Positions 7,359 to 14,786 of a stretch of 15,572 nucleotides of DNA are shown piece after piece; position 1 is the first letter of the stretch; every line of letters starts with the position of its first letter. Position numbers and translations under genes: made by a program. Source of the stretch: an uncultured Acidimicrobiaceae bacterium. Its GTDB lineage: Bacteria; Actinomycetota; Acidimicrobiia; Acidimicrobiales; Ilumatobacteraceae. Location: assembly GCA_903934195.1 (NCBI GenBank), contig CAIZMV010000014.1:1-15572 (forward strand). Direction: 5' to 3'. The notes below the pieces were generated by a model. It was not told the origin of the DNA, did no database searches, and was given only the letters and a program-made list of their open reading frames with translations.

Positions 7359-9071
7359 ATGATCAACCATTACCGTGCTGCCCGTGCCGAGCTTGATGCT
7401 CCAGGATCACCTTTTGCCACCACGATGTCTGAAGTTCGTGGTGTAACTATGAAGACATTCGTGTCTGCTCCACCCACGATGCGTGTCATCTGGGAGAACT
7501 CAATTGGACATGCTGACAAGGATTACATCGTCTACGAAGATGAGCGTTACACGTACGGAGACATTCATGCTCAGGTGCGCAAGCTTGCACAGTACTTAGT
7601 AGAACATGGCGTCACGCCAGGAACTCGCGTTGCACTTGCCATGCGTAACTACCCGGAATGGGTAGTCGGATACTGGGCAATTCTTTCTGTGGGTGCAGCC
7701 GTTGTCGGCATGAACGCCTGGTGGACAGCATCAGAGATGGAATACGCGTTGAATGACAGTGCGCCTGTTGTACTGATTGCAGACGATGAGCGCCTTGAGC
7801 GATTCGAACAAATCGAAAAGGCACCAGCAGTGCACATTCTTGGTGTGCGTACTGATCGCGCATTGCCTGCAGGTAGTGGCCGTTGGGCGGATGTTCTTGC
7901 AATGGCCGATCCTGGCGTGTTGCCAACTGTTGAAATTGATACTGACGATGACGTGACCATTTTTTACACATCAGGTACCACCGGTTTTCCAAAGGGGGCG
8001 CAGTTAACGCACCGCGGATCAGTGTCAAACATCTTCAACATGCTCACAATGACAATGGCTGCCAACTCAGCTGAAGCAAAAGGTATTGCGGCTGGAGATA
8101 TTCCAGCACCAACAACTGCGCCGTCTGCGTTTCCTCCTGCTTTCATGGCGCCGACACCTTTGTTTCACGTAACGGCCTGTAACTGCATCTTGCACCCTGC
8201 AACCGTGATGGGTGCGAAGCTTGTTCTCACATACAAGTGGGAACCTGGTCGCGCGCTCGAACTAATTGAACGTGAACGCGTCACCACATTGTCTGGTGTT
8301 CCAACAATGAGCCGCGAGTTGTTACTTCACCCAGATTGGGAAACACGCGACACTTCGTCTTTGCAAGGAATGGGTGGCGGTGGAGCACCATTGCAGCCAG
8401 ACCTCGTGCACAAAATTGCGGGCGCATTAAAGGGTGGTCAACCATCAACTGGTTATGGCATGACAGAAACATGCGGAATCATTACTGCAAACTCTGCTCG
8501 CTGGCTTATTGCAAAACCTGCATCATGTGGCCCGTTGGTGCCAACACTTGAAGCAAAATTTGTTGACGAAGACGGAAACGATCTTCCATCAGGTCCAGAC
8601 ACGGTTGGTGTTTTGTGCGTCAAAGGTGCAGTCATCATCAAGGGATATCTCAACAGGCCAGAAGCTAATGCTGAGACAATTCAAGATGGTTGGCTAAATA
8701 CAGGCGACATTGCTCGAATTGACGAAGATGGTTTTGTATTCATTGTTGACCGTGCAAAAGACATGGTGTTGCGAGGCGGAGAGAACGTGTATTGCAGTGA
8801 AGTGGAAACTGCTATCTATCATCACGAATCAATTGCAGAAGCCGCCGTGTTCGGGATTCCCGATGAGCGTCTAGGTGAAGAAGTTGCTGTGGTTCTTGTT
8901 TTGCGTCCTGGAAAAACTCTTGGCGAAGACGAACTGCGTACTTTCCTTGGTGCAACGCTTGCAAAGCACAAGATTCCATCAAAGGTCTGGTTCCGTGATG
9001 AACCAATTCCTCGTAATGCAAGCGGCAAGTTCTTGAAGCGCGAACTGCGCAAAGAACTTATTGGGGAATAA
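7359..9071 (+). CDS. Class I acyl-CoA ligase (FadD-like, AMP-forming)
   Basis: The 570-residue protein is an ANL-superfamily adenylating enzyme. It activates a carboxylic acid with ATP to the acyl-AMP and transfers it to CoA. Visible motifs are the P-loop YTSGTTGFPKGAQLTH (about 203), the A5 motif GYGMTETCG (about 365), the A7/A8 hinge GWLNTGDIARIDEDGF with DRAKDMVLRGGENVY (about 443-480), and the C-terminal catalytic Lys in NASGKFLKREL (about 552). The overall order matches fatty-acyl-CoA synthetases; chain length and substrate cannot be read. The open frame extends upstream to 7158, but ATG 7359 has AAGGA at 7347-7351 with 7-nt spacing and gives the usual N-terminus, so I take this start. 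The 3' end overlaps the convergent LLM oxidoreductase gene by 14 bp. Confidence 0.95.
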   Translation: MINHYRAARAELDAPGSPFATTMSEVRGVTMKTFVSAPPTMRVIWENSIGHADKDYIVYEDERYTYGDIHAQVRKLAQYLVEHGVTPGTRVALAMRNYPEWVVGYWAILSVGAAVVGMNAWWTASEMEYALNDSAPVVLIADDERLERFEQIEKAPAVHILGVRTDRALPAGSGRWADVLAMADPGVLPTVEIDTDDDVTIFYTSGTTGFPKGAQLTHRGSVSNIFNMLTMTMAANSAEAKGIAAGDIPAPTTAPSAFPPAFMAPTPLFHVTACNCILHPATVMGAKLVLTYKWEPGRALELIERERVTTLSGVPTMSRELLLHPDWETRDTSSLQGMGGGGAPLQPDLVHKIAGALKGGQPSTGYGMTETCGIITANSARWLIAKPASCGPLVPTLEAKFVDEDGNDLPSGPDTVGVLCVKGAVIIKGYLNRPEANAETIQDGWLNTGDIARIDEDGFVFIVDRAKDMVLRGGENVYCSEVETAIYHHESIAEAAVFGIPDERLGEEVAVVLVLRPGKTLGEDELRTFLGATLAKHKIPSKVWFRDEPIPRNASGKFLKRELRKELIGE

Positions 9072-10056
9072 GTACTCCGGCTACTTCGGCCAAAATCTCA
9101 ATCGAGCGAATACGTGAGGCAGTGCTGTCTGCATGATGCGCAGTCATGATTTCATCTGCATTTGTCAATGCCTGAAAATCATCGAGACGTGCTTTGACGG
9201 TCGACGCGGTTCCAATGGCTGAATACTTGAATACTTCATCAAGGTATGACGCCTGTGGAGACAACAATGCGGCATCAACTTGCTCGTCGGTCAACGGGTG
9301 GCCTGGTCGGCCAAAAATACGGCGCGCAAACGAACGCTTACGTCGCTCAAATTGAGCCATGGCAGATTCTTCGGTATCGGCTGCAATCACGCTCATGCTG
9401 GCAATCACATGGGGCTTATCTAGTTGAGCTGATGGTGTGAACCGCTCGCGGTAGATACGAATGGCATCCAACAAAGATGCAGGCGCAAAGTGTGATGCAA
9501 ATGCATAAGGAAGACCAAGTACCGCAGCAAGTTGAGCGCCGTACAAAGAAGACCCCAAGATGTACAGCGGTATGTGTGTGCCTCGTCCGGGTGTTGCAAT
9601 TACATCTGCAACCTTCGAAGTGTCGCCAAGGAATCCCTGCAGTTCTTGTACGTCTTGTGCAAATGTTTCGGCAGCACGCGGGTCGCGTCGCAAAGCCTTC
9701 ACTGTTGTTTGGTCAGTTCCGGGAGCTCGACCAAGCCCAAGATCAATGCGACCGGGGTGCAATGTGGCCAGCATTCCGAATTGTTCGGCAATCACTAGAG
9801 GGGAGTGGTTCGGCAACATCACGCCGCCTGAACCAAGTCGAATTGTTGAGGTGTTTGCAGCAACATGCGCGATAAGAACTGCTGGTGCAGATGATGCAAT
9901 GGTTTCAGAGTTGTGGTGTTCTGCGTACCAGACACGCGTATAGCCAAGTCGCTCTGCCGCTTGGGCTAACTGAACGCAGCCTTCGAGACTTTCTCGCAGT
10001 GATTCTCCGGCACCAATAGATGCCAAATCAAGAATGGAAACAGGAACAGTGGACAT
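9058..10056 (-). CDS. LLM-class flavin-dependent oxidoreductase (luciferase-like, MsnO8-type)
   Basis: The 332-residue protein has the luciferase-like monooxygenase TIM-barrel layout. It starts with the short strand VSILDLASIGAG, followed by ERLGYTRVWYAEHHN (about 36-50) and the flavin-region LGSGGVMLPNHSPL (about 74-87). The strand GRIDLGLGRAPG (about 101-112) is typical of the MsnO8 subgroup. Family members use FMNH2 or F420H2 supplied by a partner reductase to oxidise small organic substrates; the cofactor choice and substrate are not readable. The ATG at 10056 starts 5 bp after the stop of the upstream 163-residue protein gene, so the two are probably one transcript with coupled translation; no separate Shine-Dalgarno sequence is seen. 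Its 3' end overlaps the convergent acyl-CoA ligase by 14 bp. Confidence 0.9.
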   Translation of the reverse strand: MSTVPVSILDLASIGAGESLRESLEGCVQLAQAAERLGYTRVWYAEHHNSETIASSAPAVLIAHVAANTSTIRLGSGGVMLPNHSPLVIAEQFGMLATLHPGRIDLGLGRAPGTDQTTVKALRRDPRAAETFAQDVQELQGFLGDTSKVADVIATPGRGTHIPLYILGSSLYGAQLAAVLGLPYAFASHFAPASLLDAIRIYRERFTPSAQLDKPHVIASMSVIAADTEESAMAQFERRKRSFARRIFGRPGHPLTDEQVDAALLSPQASYLDEVFKYSAIGTASTVKARLDDFQALTNADEIMTAHHADSTASRIRSIEILAEVAGVLIPQ

Positions 10057-10061
10057 GAGAA

Positions 10062-10553
10062 TTACAGAGGTGGACTAACTCGTTCGAGAACAACGCGAAC
10101 TCCGCCCATGTCGGGGCGTGTCCAAACCATGTGGCCATCTTCGTCAAGTTTGCGAACTACTTCAATGCCGGGCATTCCGGCAGGGCGTAAAACAAAGGCT
10201 CCGTCTTCGAAAGTGGCTACGACATGGATTGGAGTCGTGTAATCGAAAACAGATACGTCATGAACGGCGTTTTCTTCTGTGCCATCTGCCCGGGCATCGG
10301 CAATAGTGCCACCGCCACAATCGACGATGCGGTTGCCGCATTGTTCGATGCGCTCTGTGTAGCTCATCAGCCGATCATCGGCAGGAACAGGCTCTCCGCC
10401 ACGAGTGGCACTAATGGTTTTCCAGATTCCGCGAAGGTCTGGCGCGCCAGGCGCCAAGGGCTCGGTGCAGTCGCCAAGAATCAGAGGCGGAAACGACGCG
10501 CCGTACCCGCCAGTAGGAGTGTGGGCTACGGGGATGTCATTGGCGTTCGTCAT
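10062..10553 (-). CDS. Small protein with lipocalin-like GxW motif, function unknown
   Basis: The 163-residue protein is not one I recognise as a named family. After a Pro/Gly-rich N-terminus (1-38) it shows RGIWK at 41-45, resembling the G-x-W motif at the first strand of lipocalin-like barrels. Alternating β-type segments follow to the C-terminus (RIVDCGGGTI, HVVATFEDGAFVL, GIEVVRKL, HMVWTRP, VRVVLERV), compatible with a small β-barrel binding a hydrophobic ligand. There is no signal peptide or membrane segment. It is the first gene of a probable two-gene unit with the LLM flavin oxidoreductase, so a role handling that enzyme's substrate or product is a reasonable guess but no more. The start is ATG 10553, with GAGGG just upstream and a TAGGGT box (10562-10567, minus strand) 8 nt before it. 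Confidence 0.7.
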   Translation of the reverse strand: MTNANDIPVAHTPTGGYGASFPPLILGDCTEPLAPGAPDLRGIWKTISATRGGEPVPADDRLMSYTERIEQCGNRIVDCGGGTIADARADGTEENAVHDVSVFDYTTPIHVVATFEDGAFVLRPAGMPGIEVVRKLDEDGHMVWTRPDMGGVRVVLERVSPPL

Positions 10554-10663
10554 GAACCCTCACCCTACTGTTGTCGGGCTCTGGCCTATTTGTTGGTGAA
10601 ATCCATTGGGCTAGCAAATAAGCAGAGGTGGAGCGCCTGATAGTGCGTAGCGTATGTGTTCTT
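10554..10663. promoter_or_regulatory. Divergent intergenic region with inverted repeat
   Basis: This 110-bp gap separates the GxW-protein gene (minus) from malic enzyme (plus). It holds TAGGGT at 10562-10567 (minus strand) as a possible -10 box. It also holds an imperfect inverted repeat, TATTTGTT (10587-10594) and AGCAAATA (10613-10620), 7 of 8 pairs, 18 nt apart. No clear -35 box for malic enzyme is seen. Confidence 0.3.
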
Positions 10664-12070
10664 ATGTCAGTTCTTCCCAACGCCGCATTTTCCATCGCAC
10701 TCGACTGTCAACTCGACAACGTCCCAGGCACCCTTGGCCGGCTGTGCGCTGCCATTGGTGAGGCTGGTGGAAACATTGGCGCACTCGACGGCTTCGATGT
10801 GCGTGGACCAGTACTTCGCCGCAGCGTTGTAGTTCATTGCCGCGATGAGGCGCACCAAAAGACAGTCGTCGGTGCAGTGCAAAAACTTGATGGCGTCACA
10901 GTTCTCGACTGGTGGGACCGTACGTTCCGCATGCATGAAGCTGGCAAGGTTGAAGTAATCACCACGGCTCCGGTGAACGACCGTGATGACTTGTCAATGG
11001 CGTACACACCAGGTGTTGCACGTGTATGTACCGCAATTGAAAATGATCCTTCGTTGTCTCACAAATACACCATTCGTAAAAACACTGTTGCAATTGTCAG
11101 CAACGGAACTGCAGTTCTCGGACTTGGCGATATTGGGCCTGAAGGCGCAATGCCAGTTATGGAAGGCAAAGCACTCTTGTTCAAAGAGTTCGGCGGCGTT
11201 AACGGTTTCCCAATCTGCATCAATGCACGCACTGCAGACGAAGTAGTTGATTTCGTACAACGCATTGCACCGACATTCGGTGGCATCAACCTTGAAGACA
11301 TCAAGGCTCCCGAGTGTTTCGAAATCGAAGAGCGCCTTCGTGCAAGCCTTGACATTCCTGTCTTCCACGACGACCAACACGGAACTGCAGTTGTCACCTT
11401 GGCAGCATTGTGGAACTCGCTGAAGATCACAGGCAAGAAGATGGAAGATCTCACTGTTGTTATCGCCGGTGTTGGCGCAGCAGGTGTTGCAATCGGCAAG
11501 ATTCTGCTGAATGCCGGTGTTGGCGATGTCATTGGTTGTGACCGTGTTGGCGCTATCTACTCAGGCCGTAGCGAAATGAACTCAGCCAAAGAATGGTTTG
11601 CTGAACACACCAACACATCACGTCGTATGGGCACAATCAGCGACGTCATGAAGGGCGCAGACGTGTTTGTTGGCGTTAGTGGTCCAGACCTCATTACACA
11701 AGCAGATGTTCGCACTATGGCAAAAGACCCGATTGTGTTCGCAATGGCAAACCCGAACCCAGAAATTCGTCCAGAACAAGTTGATGGTCTTGCAAAAGTC
11801 ATGGCAACTGGTCGCAGTGACTATCCGAACCAGATCAACAACGTTCTTGCATTCCCCGGAATCTTCCGCGGTGCACTTGACGCAAATGCAACAGACATCA
11901 CTGAAGGTATGAAGCTCGCAGCAGCTGTAGCAATTGCCGAATCAGTAACTGATGCACAGTTGTCACCAGACTTCGTAGTGCCTTCAGTGTTCGACCGCAC
12001 AATTGTTGAGCGTGTTGCGCCAGCAGTTGCAGCAGCTGCCGTACGTGACGGCGTTATTCGCAAGAATTAA
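10664..12070 (+). CDS. NAD(P)-dependent malic enzyme with N-terminal ACT domain
   Basis: The 468-residue protein converts malate to pyruvate and CO2 with reduction of NAD(P). An ACT-type regulatory domain (about 8-85; FSIALDCQLDNVPGTLGRLC with GGNIGALD) precedes the catalytic part. The catalytic part shows AYTPGVARVC (about 110), VSNGTAVLGLGDIGPEGAMP, NLEDIKAPECFEIE (about 208, metal ligands), HDDQHGTAVV (about 234), the dinucleotide fold GVGAAGVAIGKIL (about 268) with Asp in IGCDRVGAIY, and SDYPNQINNVLAFPGIFRGALD. The short bacterial MaeA/MaeB-like form without a phosphotransacetylase tail fits the length. Asp at the end of the second Rossmann strand leans toward NAD. An upstream in-frame GTG at 10628 exists; ATG 10664 gives the more typical N-terminus. 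ACT domains often bind amino acids, so allosteric control is inferred. Confidence 0.94.
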   Translation: MSVLPNAAFSIALDCQLDNVPGTLGRLCAAIGEAGGNIGALDGFDVRGPVLRRSVVVHCRDEAHQKTVVGAVQKLDGVTVLDWWDRTFRMHEAGKVEVITTAPVNDRDDLSMAYTPGVARVCTAIENDPSLSHKYTIRKNTVAIVSNGTAVLGLGDIGPEGAMPVMEGKALLFKEFGGVNGFPICINARTADEVVDFVQRIAPTFGGINLEDIKAPECFEIEERLRASLDIPVFHDDQHGTAVVTLAALWNSLKITGKKMEDLTVVIAGVGAAGVAIGKILLNAGVGDVIGCDRVGAIYSGRSEMNSAKEWFAEHTNTSRRMGTISDVMKGADVFVGVSGPDLITQADVRTMAKDPIVFAMANPNPEIRPEQVDGLAKVMATGRSDYPNQINNVLAFPGIFRGALDANATDITEGMKLAAAVAIAESVTDAQLSPDFVVPSVFDRTIVERVAPAVAAAAVRDGVIRKN

Positions 12071-12077
12071 GCACAGC

Positions 12078-12093
12078 CTGCGCTGTTGCGCAG
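12078..12093 (+). terminator. Hairpin after malic enzyme, possible terminator
   Basis: CTGCGC TGTT GCGCAG forms a perfect 6-bp stem with a 4-nt loop, starting 8 nt after the malic enzyme stop. No T-run follows, so intrinsic termination would be weak. Confidence 0.4.
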
Positions 12094-12100
12094 ACCTATA

Positions 12101-12122
12101 AATGGTGGAGCTGGGGGGAATC
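12101..12122 (-). repeat. Direct repeat copy of the tmRNA 3' end (candidate distal att site)
   Basis: These 22 bp are identical, in the same orientation, to 15432-15453, which is the acceptor and T-arm end of the tmRNA gene including CCA. Beyond 12122 the copy loses the T-loop bases (CGAA is missing) and then diverges, so it is a fragment and not a second tmRNA. Tyrosine-recombinase islands commonly leave such displaced 3'-end copies. The fragment can also fold as a GGGGG/CCCCC hairpin (12113-12126). Confidence 0.65.
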
Positions 12123-12126
12123 CCCC

Positions 12127-12458
12127 TACCCGTGTTACGTATGGCTTGGATACCTGTTCCGGTCTGATTACGCCAAACGATTGCGCCTGACTTCGACCAG
12201 AAACACCGAAAGAACCGTAGAGACGCGTTCATGCTGAGCAATGTATCGAAGTCTGTGCAGCTGTCCAGAAGCTCTGGAAGCAACTGGCATCACTCCCTAA
12301 GGATGGCGTCATCCACAAGTTGCAATTCATCACGCCAAGTGCGGTGGTGCGCTAACTATTAGTTCATGGAACTGCCGATGAGGTATGCCTAGGCGGACAA
12401 CGCCATGTGAATTTTTGTGCATGTAGACAAGACCTTTGCGTCACCGACGAGCGAATCG
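12127..12458. other. Non-coding stretch between candidate att site and TetR-1
   Basis: About 330 bp without a convincing gene. An open frame at 12168-12362 on the plus strand has no good start and no recognisable protein. A small perfect palindrome AACTATTAGTT lies at 12354-12364. If the island hypothesis holds, this is the left edge of the element and may contain decayed sequence. I see no tRNA or known RNA in it. Confidence 0.4.
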
Positions 12459-12474
12459 TCTACCGTAGATTCTC
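12459..12474 (+). promoter_or_regulatory. TetR-1 leaderless promoter with overlapping palindrome
   Basis: TACCGT (12461-12466) lies 8 nt before ATG 12475, consistent with a -10 box of a leaderless transcript. It sits inside the perfect 11-bp palindrome TCTACCGTAGA (12459-12469), which is a candidate autoregulatory operator. Confidence 0.4.
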
Positions 12475-13083
12475 ATGGAGAACTCTCTCACCACTCGCGA
12501 GCGCCTATTAGAAGCCGCGATTGCCATTATTGAAACCCAAGGCGAGGGTGCAATTCGAGTTGATCAAGTTGCTGAGTTAGCTGGATTCACAAAGCCAGTT
12601 CTCTATAGCTATTTCAAAAATCGTGAAGAAGTCATTGTGACGGCTCAAGGCGAGCGGTACATCCGTGCTCTTGAATTAGGTCGAGCAGATGTGGATGCAG
12701 CGGTGCTTAATGCATCAACTGCAGATGAGTTTTTTCTGATTATGCAGAAGTGGGTGCGCTCTTTTTCTAGTCCCGAAGGGGAACTTCGACGTCGCTTTCG
12801 CGTGGAGGTGCTGGGTTCTGCCATTACGCGAGAAAAATTGCAGGAAAAAATCCGGGAAGCAAACCGTGTCCAAGCAAAAAATTTGGGCGCGTTGTTGGCG
12901 ATTGCAAAAGATCGTCAATGGTTAAGCCTTGATGTGGATGCCGAAGATTTAAGTATTTGGTGGACTGGCTTGGTGCTGAGCCGTCACCTAGTGGAGATTG
13001 ATCCCGCAGGCCTTGATGCTGAGGCGTGGGATTACATCACCATTGAAATGATGCGCTCGATTATTCGCGTCAAAACCAACTAA
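12475..13083 (+). CDS. TetR/AcrR family transcriptional regulator (TetR-1)
   Basis: The 202-residue protein has a standard TetR_N DNA-binding domain: helix 1 TRERLLEAAIAIIETQGEGA (7-26), then the helix-turn-helix VDQVAELAGFTKPVLYSYFKNREEVI (about 29-54). A helical C-terminal ligand-binding and dimer domain of normal length follows. In this family the ligand releases the dimer from a palindromic operator. The N-terminal 55 residues are about 64% identical by eye to TetR-2 at 14902-15411, so the two are paralogs. The start ATG 12475 has no Shine-Dalgarno sequence but has a -10-like box 8 nt upstream. The gene faces the LPATG surface-protein gene tail to tail, with 19 bp between the stops holding a hairpin. 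The target and ligand are unknown; autoregulation is suggested by the promoter palindrome. Confidence 0.93.
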   Translation: MENSLTTRERLLEAAIAIIETQGEGAIRVDQVAELAGFTKPVLYSYFKNREEVIVTAQGERYIRALELGRADVDAAVLNASTADEFFLIMQKWVRSFSSPEGELRRRFRVEVLGSAITREKLQEKIREANRVQAKNLGALLAIAKDRQWLSLDVDAEDLSIWWTGLVLSRHLVEIDPAGLDAEAWDYITIEMMRSIIRVKTN

Positions 13084-13089
13084 TTACAT

Positions 13090-13111
13090 GTCATTGCAAT
13101 GACTAGTTTTT
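13090..13111 (+). terminator. Terminator of TetR-1
   Basis: A perfect palindrome GTCATTGCAATGAC (13090-13103) is followed by TAG and a run of five T (13107-13111). The T-run serves only the plus-strand transcript. It overlaps the last codons of the convergent surface-protein gene. The stem is AT-rich, so its strength is moderate. Confidence 0.5.
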
Positions 13112-14740
13112 AGTGCGTCGAAGTGCGAGGGATGCAGTTCCCATCAGTATGCATGCCAGTGCGAGAGCGATGATCCCATTCATCTGCTGTCCCGTTGCGG
13201 GTAGACGGTCAGCTTTTGTGACGCCATCTCGCTTCATTTTTCCCATTTTAGAAGGTGCAGCGAGGGTTGTTGACGGCGTATCCGTAGTCGAAGTATTAAT
13301 AGTTGTAGTTGGTGCGACCGTTGTCGAAGTTGTCGTTGTAGTTGGTGCGACAGTTGTCGAAGTTGTCGTTGTAGTTGGTGCGACAGTTGTCGAAGTTGTG
13401 CTTGTCGAACTTGTGCTCGTCGAAGTCGGTGCAGTTAGTGGGGTCCACTGCGCGTAGATGGTGAAGGCGGCTATCTTGCCGTGAGTGTGGGGGAATGTGA
13501 GTGGGTTGCCGCCAGTGGAGTTGCTGAACCAGCCGTTGAATGTGTGTCCGTCGCGTGTTGGCGTTCCGGGGTCCGTGGAAATGGCTTCGTCCGTTTTTGT
13601 GGTTCCTGCGTTGACGGCGCTGCCGCCTTGTGTGTCGTATGTGACGGCAAGTGTGTTTGCTGTCCACTGCGCGTAGAGCGCCATGTCGTTCGCGAAATCA
13701 AACGAAGCTTGATCGGAGAATGGAGTGCCGCCAGTTCCCGAAGAAGTTGTGCGCCATCCATTGAAGGTGTAGCCAGGCCGTATGAATGCGTTTGAAGAGA
13801 GCTGCGTTGCGGCGTCTGAGGTCTGTGCCGGCATTGTGCCTGTCCCGCCATTCGCGCGGAATTCCACTGACTTGCCAAGTACCGACTGAAGTAGCACTAG
13901 CTCAGATGTAGGAGTTCGTAGTTGATTCGACACCGCAACGTTATCTAACTCAAATCCACCACCAATGAACTCAACTTTGGAAAATGAGATGGAGCCACTC
14001 GCATACACGTTCAGGTAGGTATGGGAATAAATGTTGTCGTTGATGTTGCTAAACGGCATTGAAGTTGGTGTCAACGAAGAATGGTCCCTTGGCCTGCCAA
14101 AGTAATACCCCTTTTTGTATTGCGATCCATCAATTGCTGTGACCACTTGGGTGCCGGGAAAAGGGTTTGGTGGCAGAACGCTTCCTTCCACTTGGCCACT
14201 CGTGTTCAACAATGTGTTGATGGTGGTTGTTGTAAACGTTGCAGTGAGAACATCGACCCCGCTGACTTTTGTATAGAACTTGACCTGATTACCCGCACTT
14301 CCCGCTGACCACCAGAATCCGAGATATCTCACGTCATTTGACGGAAAACTCAGTGAAAGCACTTGGGAACCCCATACAGCGGCAAATGTCGTTGCAGTTC
14401 CGCCAACGGTGGGTTGGTCGGATGTTGTGTTGGCACCTCCAAATTTAAAATCACCGTTTTCAGAGGTAACTGAAGTACAACTTCCAGAAAATGTTCCAAC
14501 GTTGCTGACTCCCAGGGTTGAGCAGAAATTTGATGAGTTGAAATCTTGGATTATTGCGCCCGTGTTCGATGGCGGTCCTTGCACACTTGGTGGAGAAATG
14601 TACGCGGTGACCCCGTCACCGGCCGCAGCAATGGCAACGCCTGGAGTCACGGTGTCGAATGTTGCCAGGCTGCTGAGAGCGATTGCGCCAGTGATGGCTA
14701 CAGCGAGTCCGAGGCGATGGGCGAGACGAAGTGATGGCAT
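13103..14740 (-). CDS. LPATG-type sortase-anchored surface protein with two Listeria-Bacteroides repeats
   Basis: The 545-residue protein begins with a signal peptide (basic start, hydrophobic core, cleavage near residue 39 at AIA/AAG). Residues about 45-285 form a domain with YLGFWWSAGSAGNQVKFY, TATFTTTTIN and GGFELDNVAVS; this resembles the lectin-like domain of Npun_F0296-type exosortase-dependent surface proteins. Two Flg_new (InlB B-repeat-like) units follow at about 292-358 and 363-432, each ending YAQWT. A Thr-rich linker carries three 33-bp repeats. The C-terminus has a classical sorting signal: LPATG (about 512-516), a hydrophobic helix and the tail RRTKN. A sortase would therefore join it to the cell wall. 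It lies between two paralogous TetR genes. The promoter (minus strand, TTGACC 14816-14821) overlaps a 17-bp palindrome. An adhesin role is likely; the ligand is unknown. Confidence 0.88.
   Translation of the reverse strand: MPSLRLAHRLGLAVAITGAIALSSLATFDTVTPGVAIAAAGDGVTAYISPPSVQGPPSNTGAIIQDFNSSNFCSTLGVSNVGTFSGSCTSVTSENGDFKFGGANTTSDQPTVGGTATTFAAVWGSQVLSLSFPSNDVRYLGFWWSAGSAGNQVKFYTKVSGVDVLTATFTTTTINTLLNTSGQVEGSVLPPNPFPGTQVVTAIDGSQYKKGYYFGRPRDHSSLTPTSMPFSNINDNIYSHTYLNVYASGSISFSKVEFIGGGFELDNVAVSNQLRTPTSELVLLQSVLGKSVEFRANGGTGTMPAQTSDAATQLSSNAFIRPGYTFNGWRTTSSGTGGTPFSDQASFDFANDMALYAQWTANTLAVTYDTQGGSAVNAGTTKTDEAISTDPGTPTRDGHTFNGWFSNSTGGNPLTFPHTHGKIAAFTIYAQWTPLTAPTSTSTSSTSTTSTTVAPTTTTTSTTVAPTTTTTSTTVAPTTTINTSTTDTPSTTLAAPSKMGKMKRDGVTKADRLPATGQQMNGIIALALACILMGTASLALRRTKN
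13308..13406 (-). repeat. Three 33-bp tandem repeats in the Thr-rich stalk
   Basis: Units at 13308-13340, 13341-13373 and 13374-13406 each encode 11 residues of the form STTVAPTTTTT. Units one and two differ at one base; unit three diverges at its end. This coding minisatellite sits just before the LPATG signal and could vary the stalk length. Confidence 0.9.
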
Positions 14741-14786
14741 GAGTATTTCTCTCGTAACTGTGATGTGAATAATGGTGACAGATTGA

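Noticed and set aside
12101..12126. Second tmRNA or a tRNA gene at 12101
   Set aside because: Only the acceptor end and half of the T-arm are present, the T-loop is missing, and no tRNA or tmRNA structure follows on the minus strand.
11984..12283. 99-codon minus-strand open frame across the malic enzyme end and the tmRNA-like repeat
   Set aside because: Its N-terminal part is unrecognisable and the rest is antisense to malic enzyme; no start signal supports it.
13308..13406. Tandem repeats as a CRISPR array
   Set aside because: The units are contiguous, in frame and encode a Thr-rich stalk; there are no spacers and no cas genes.
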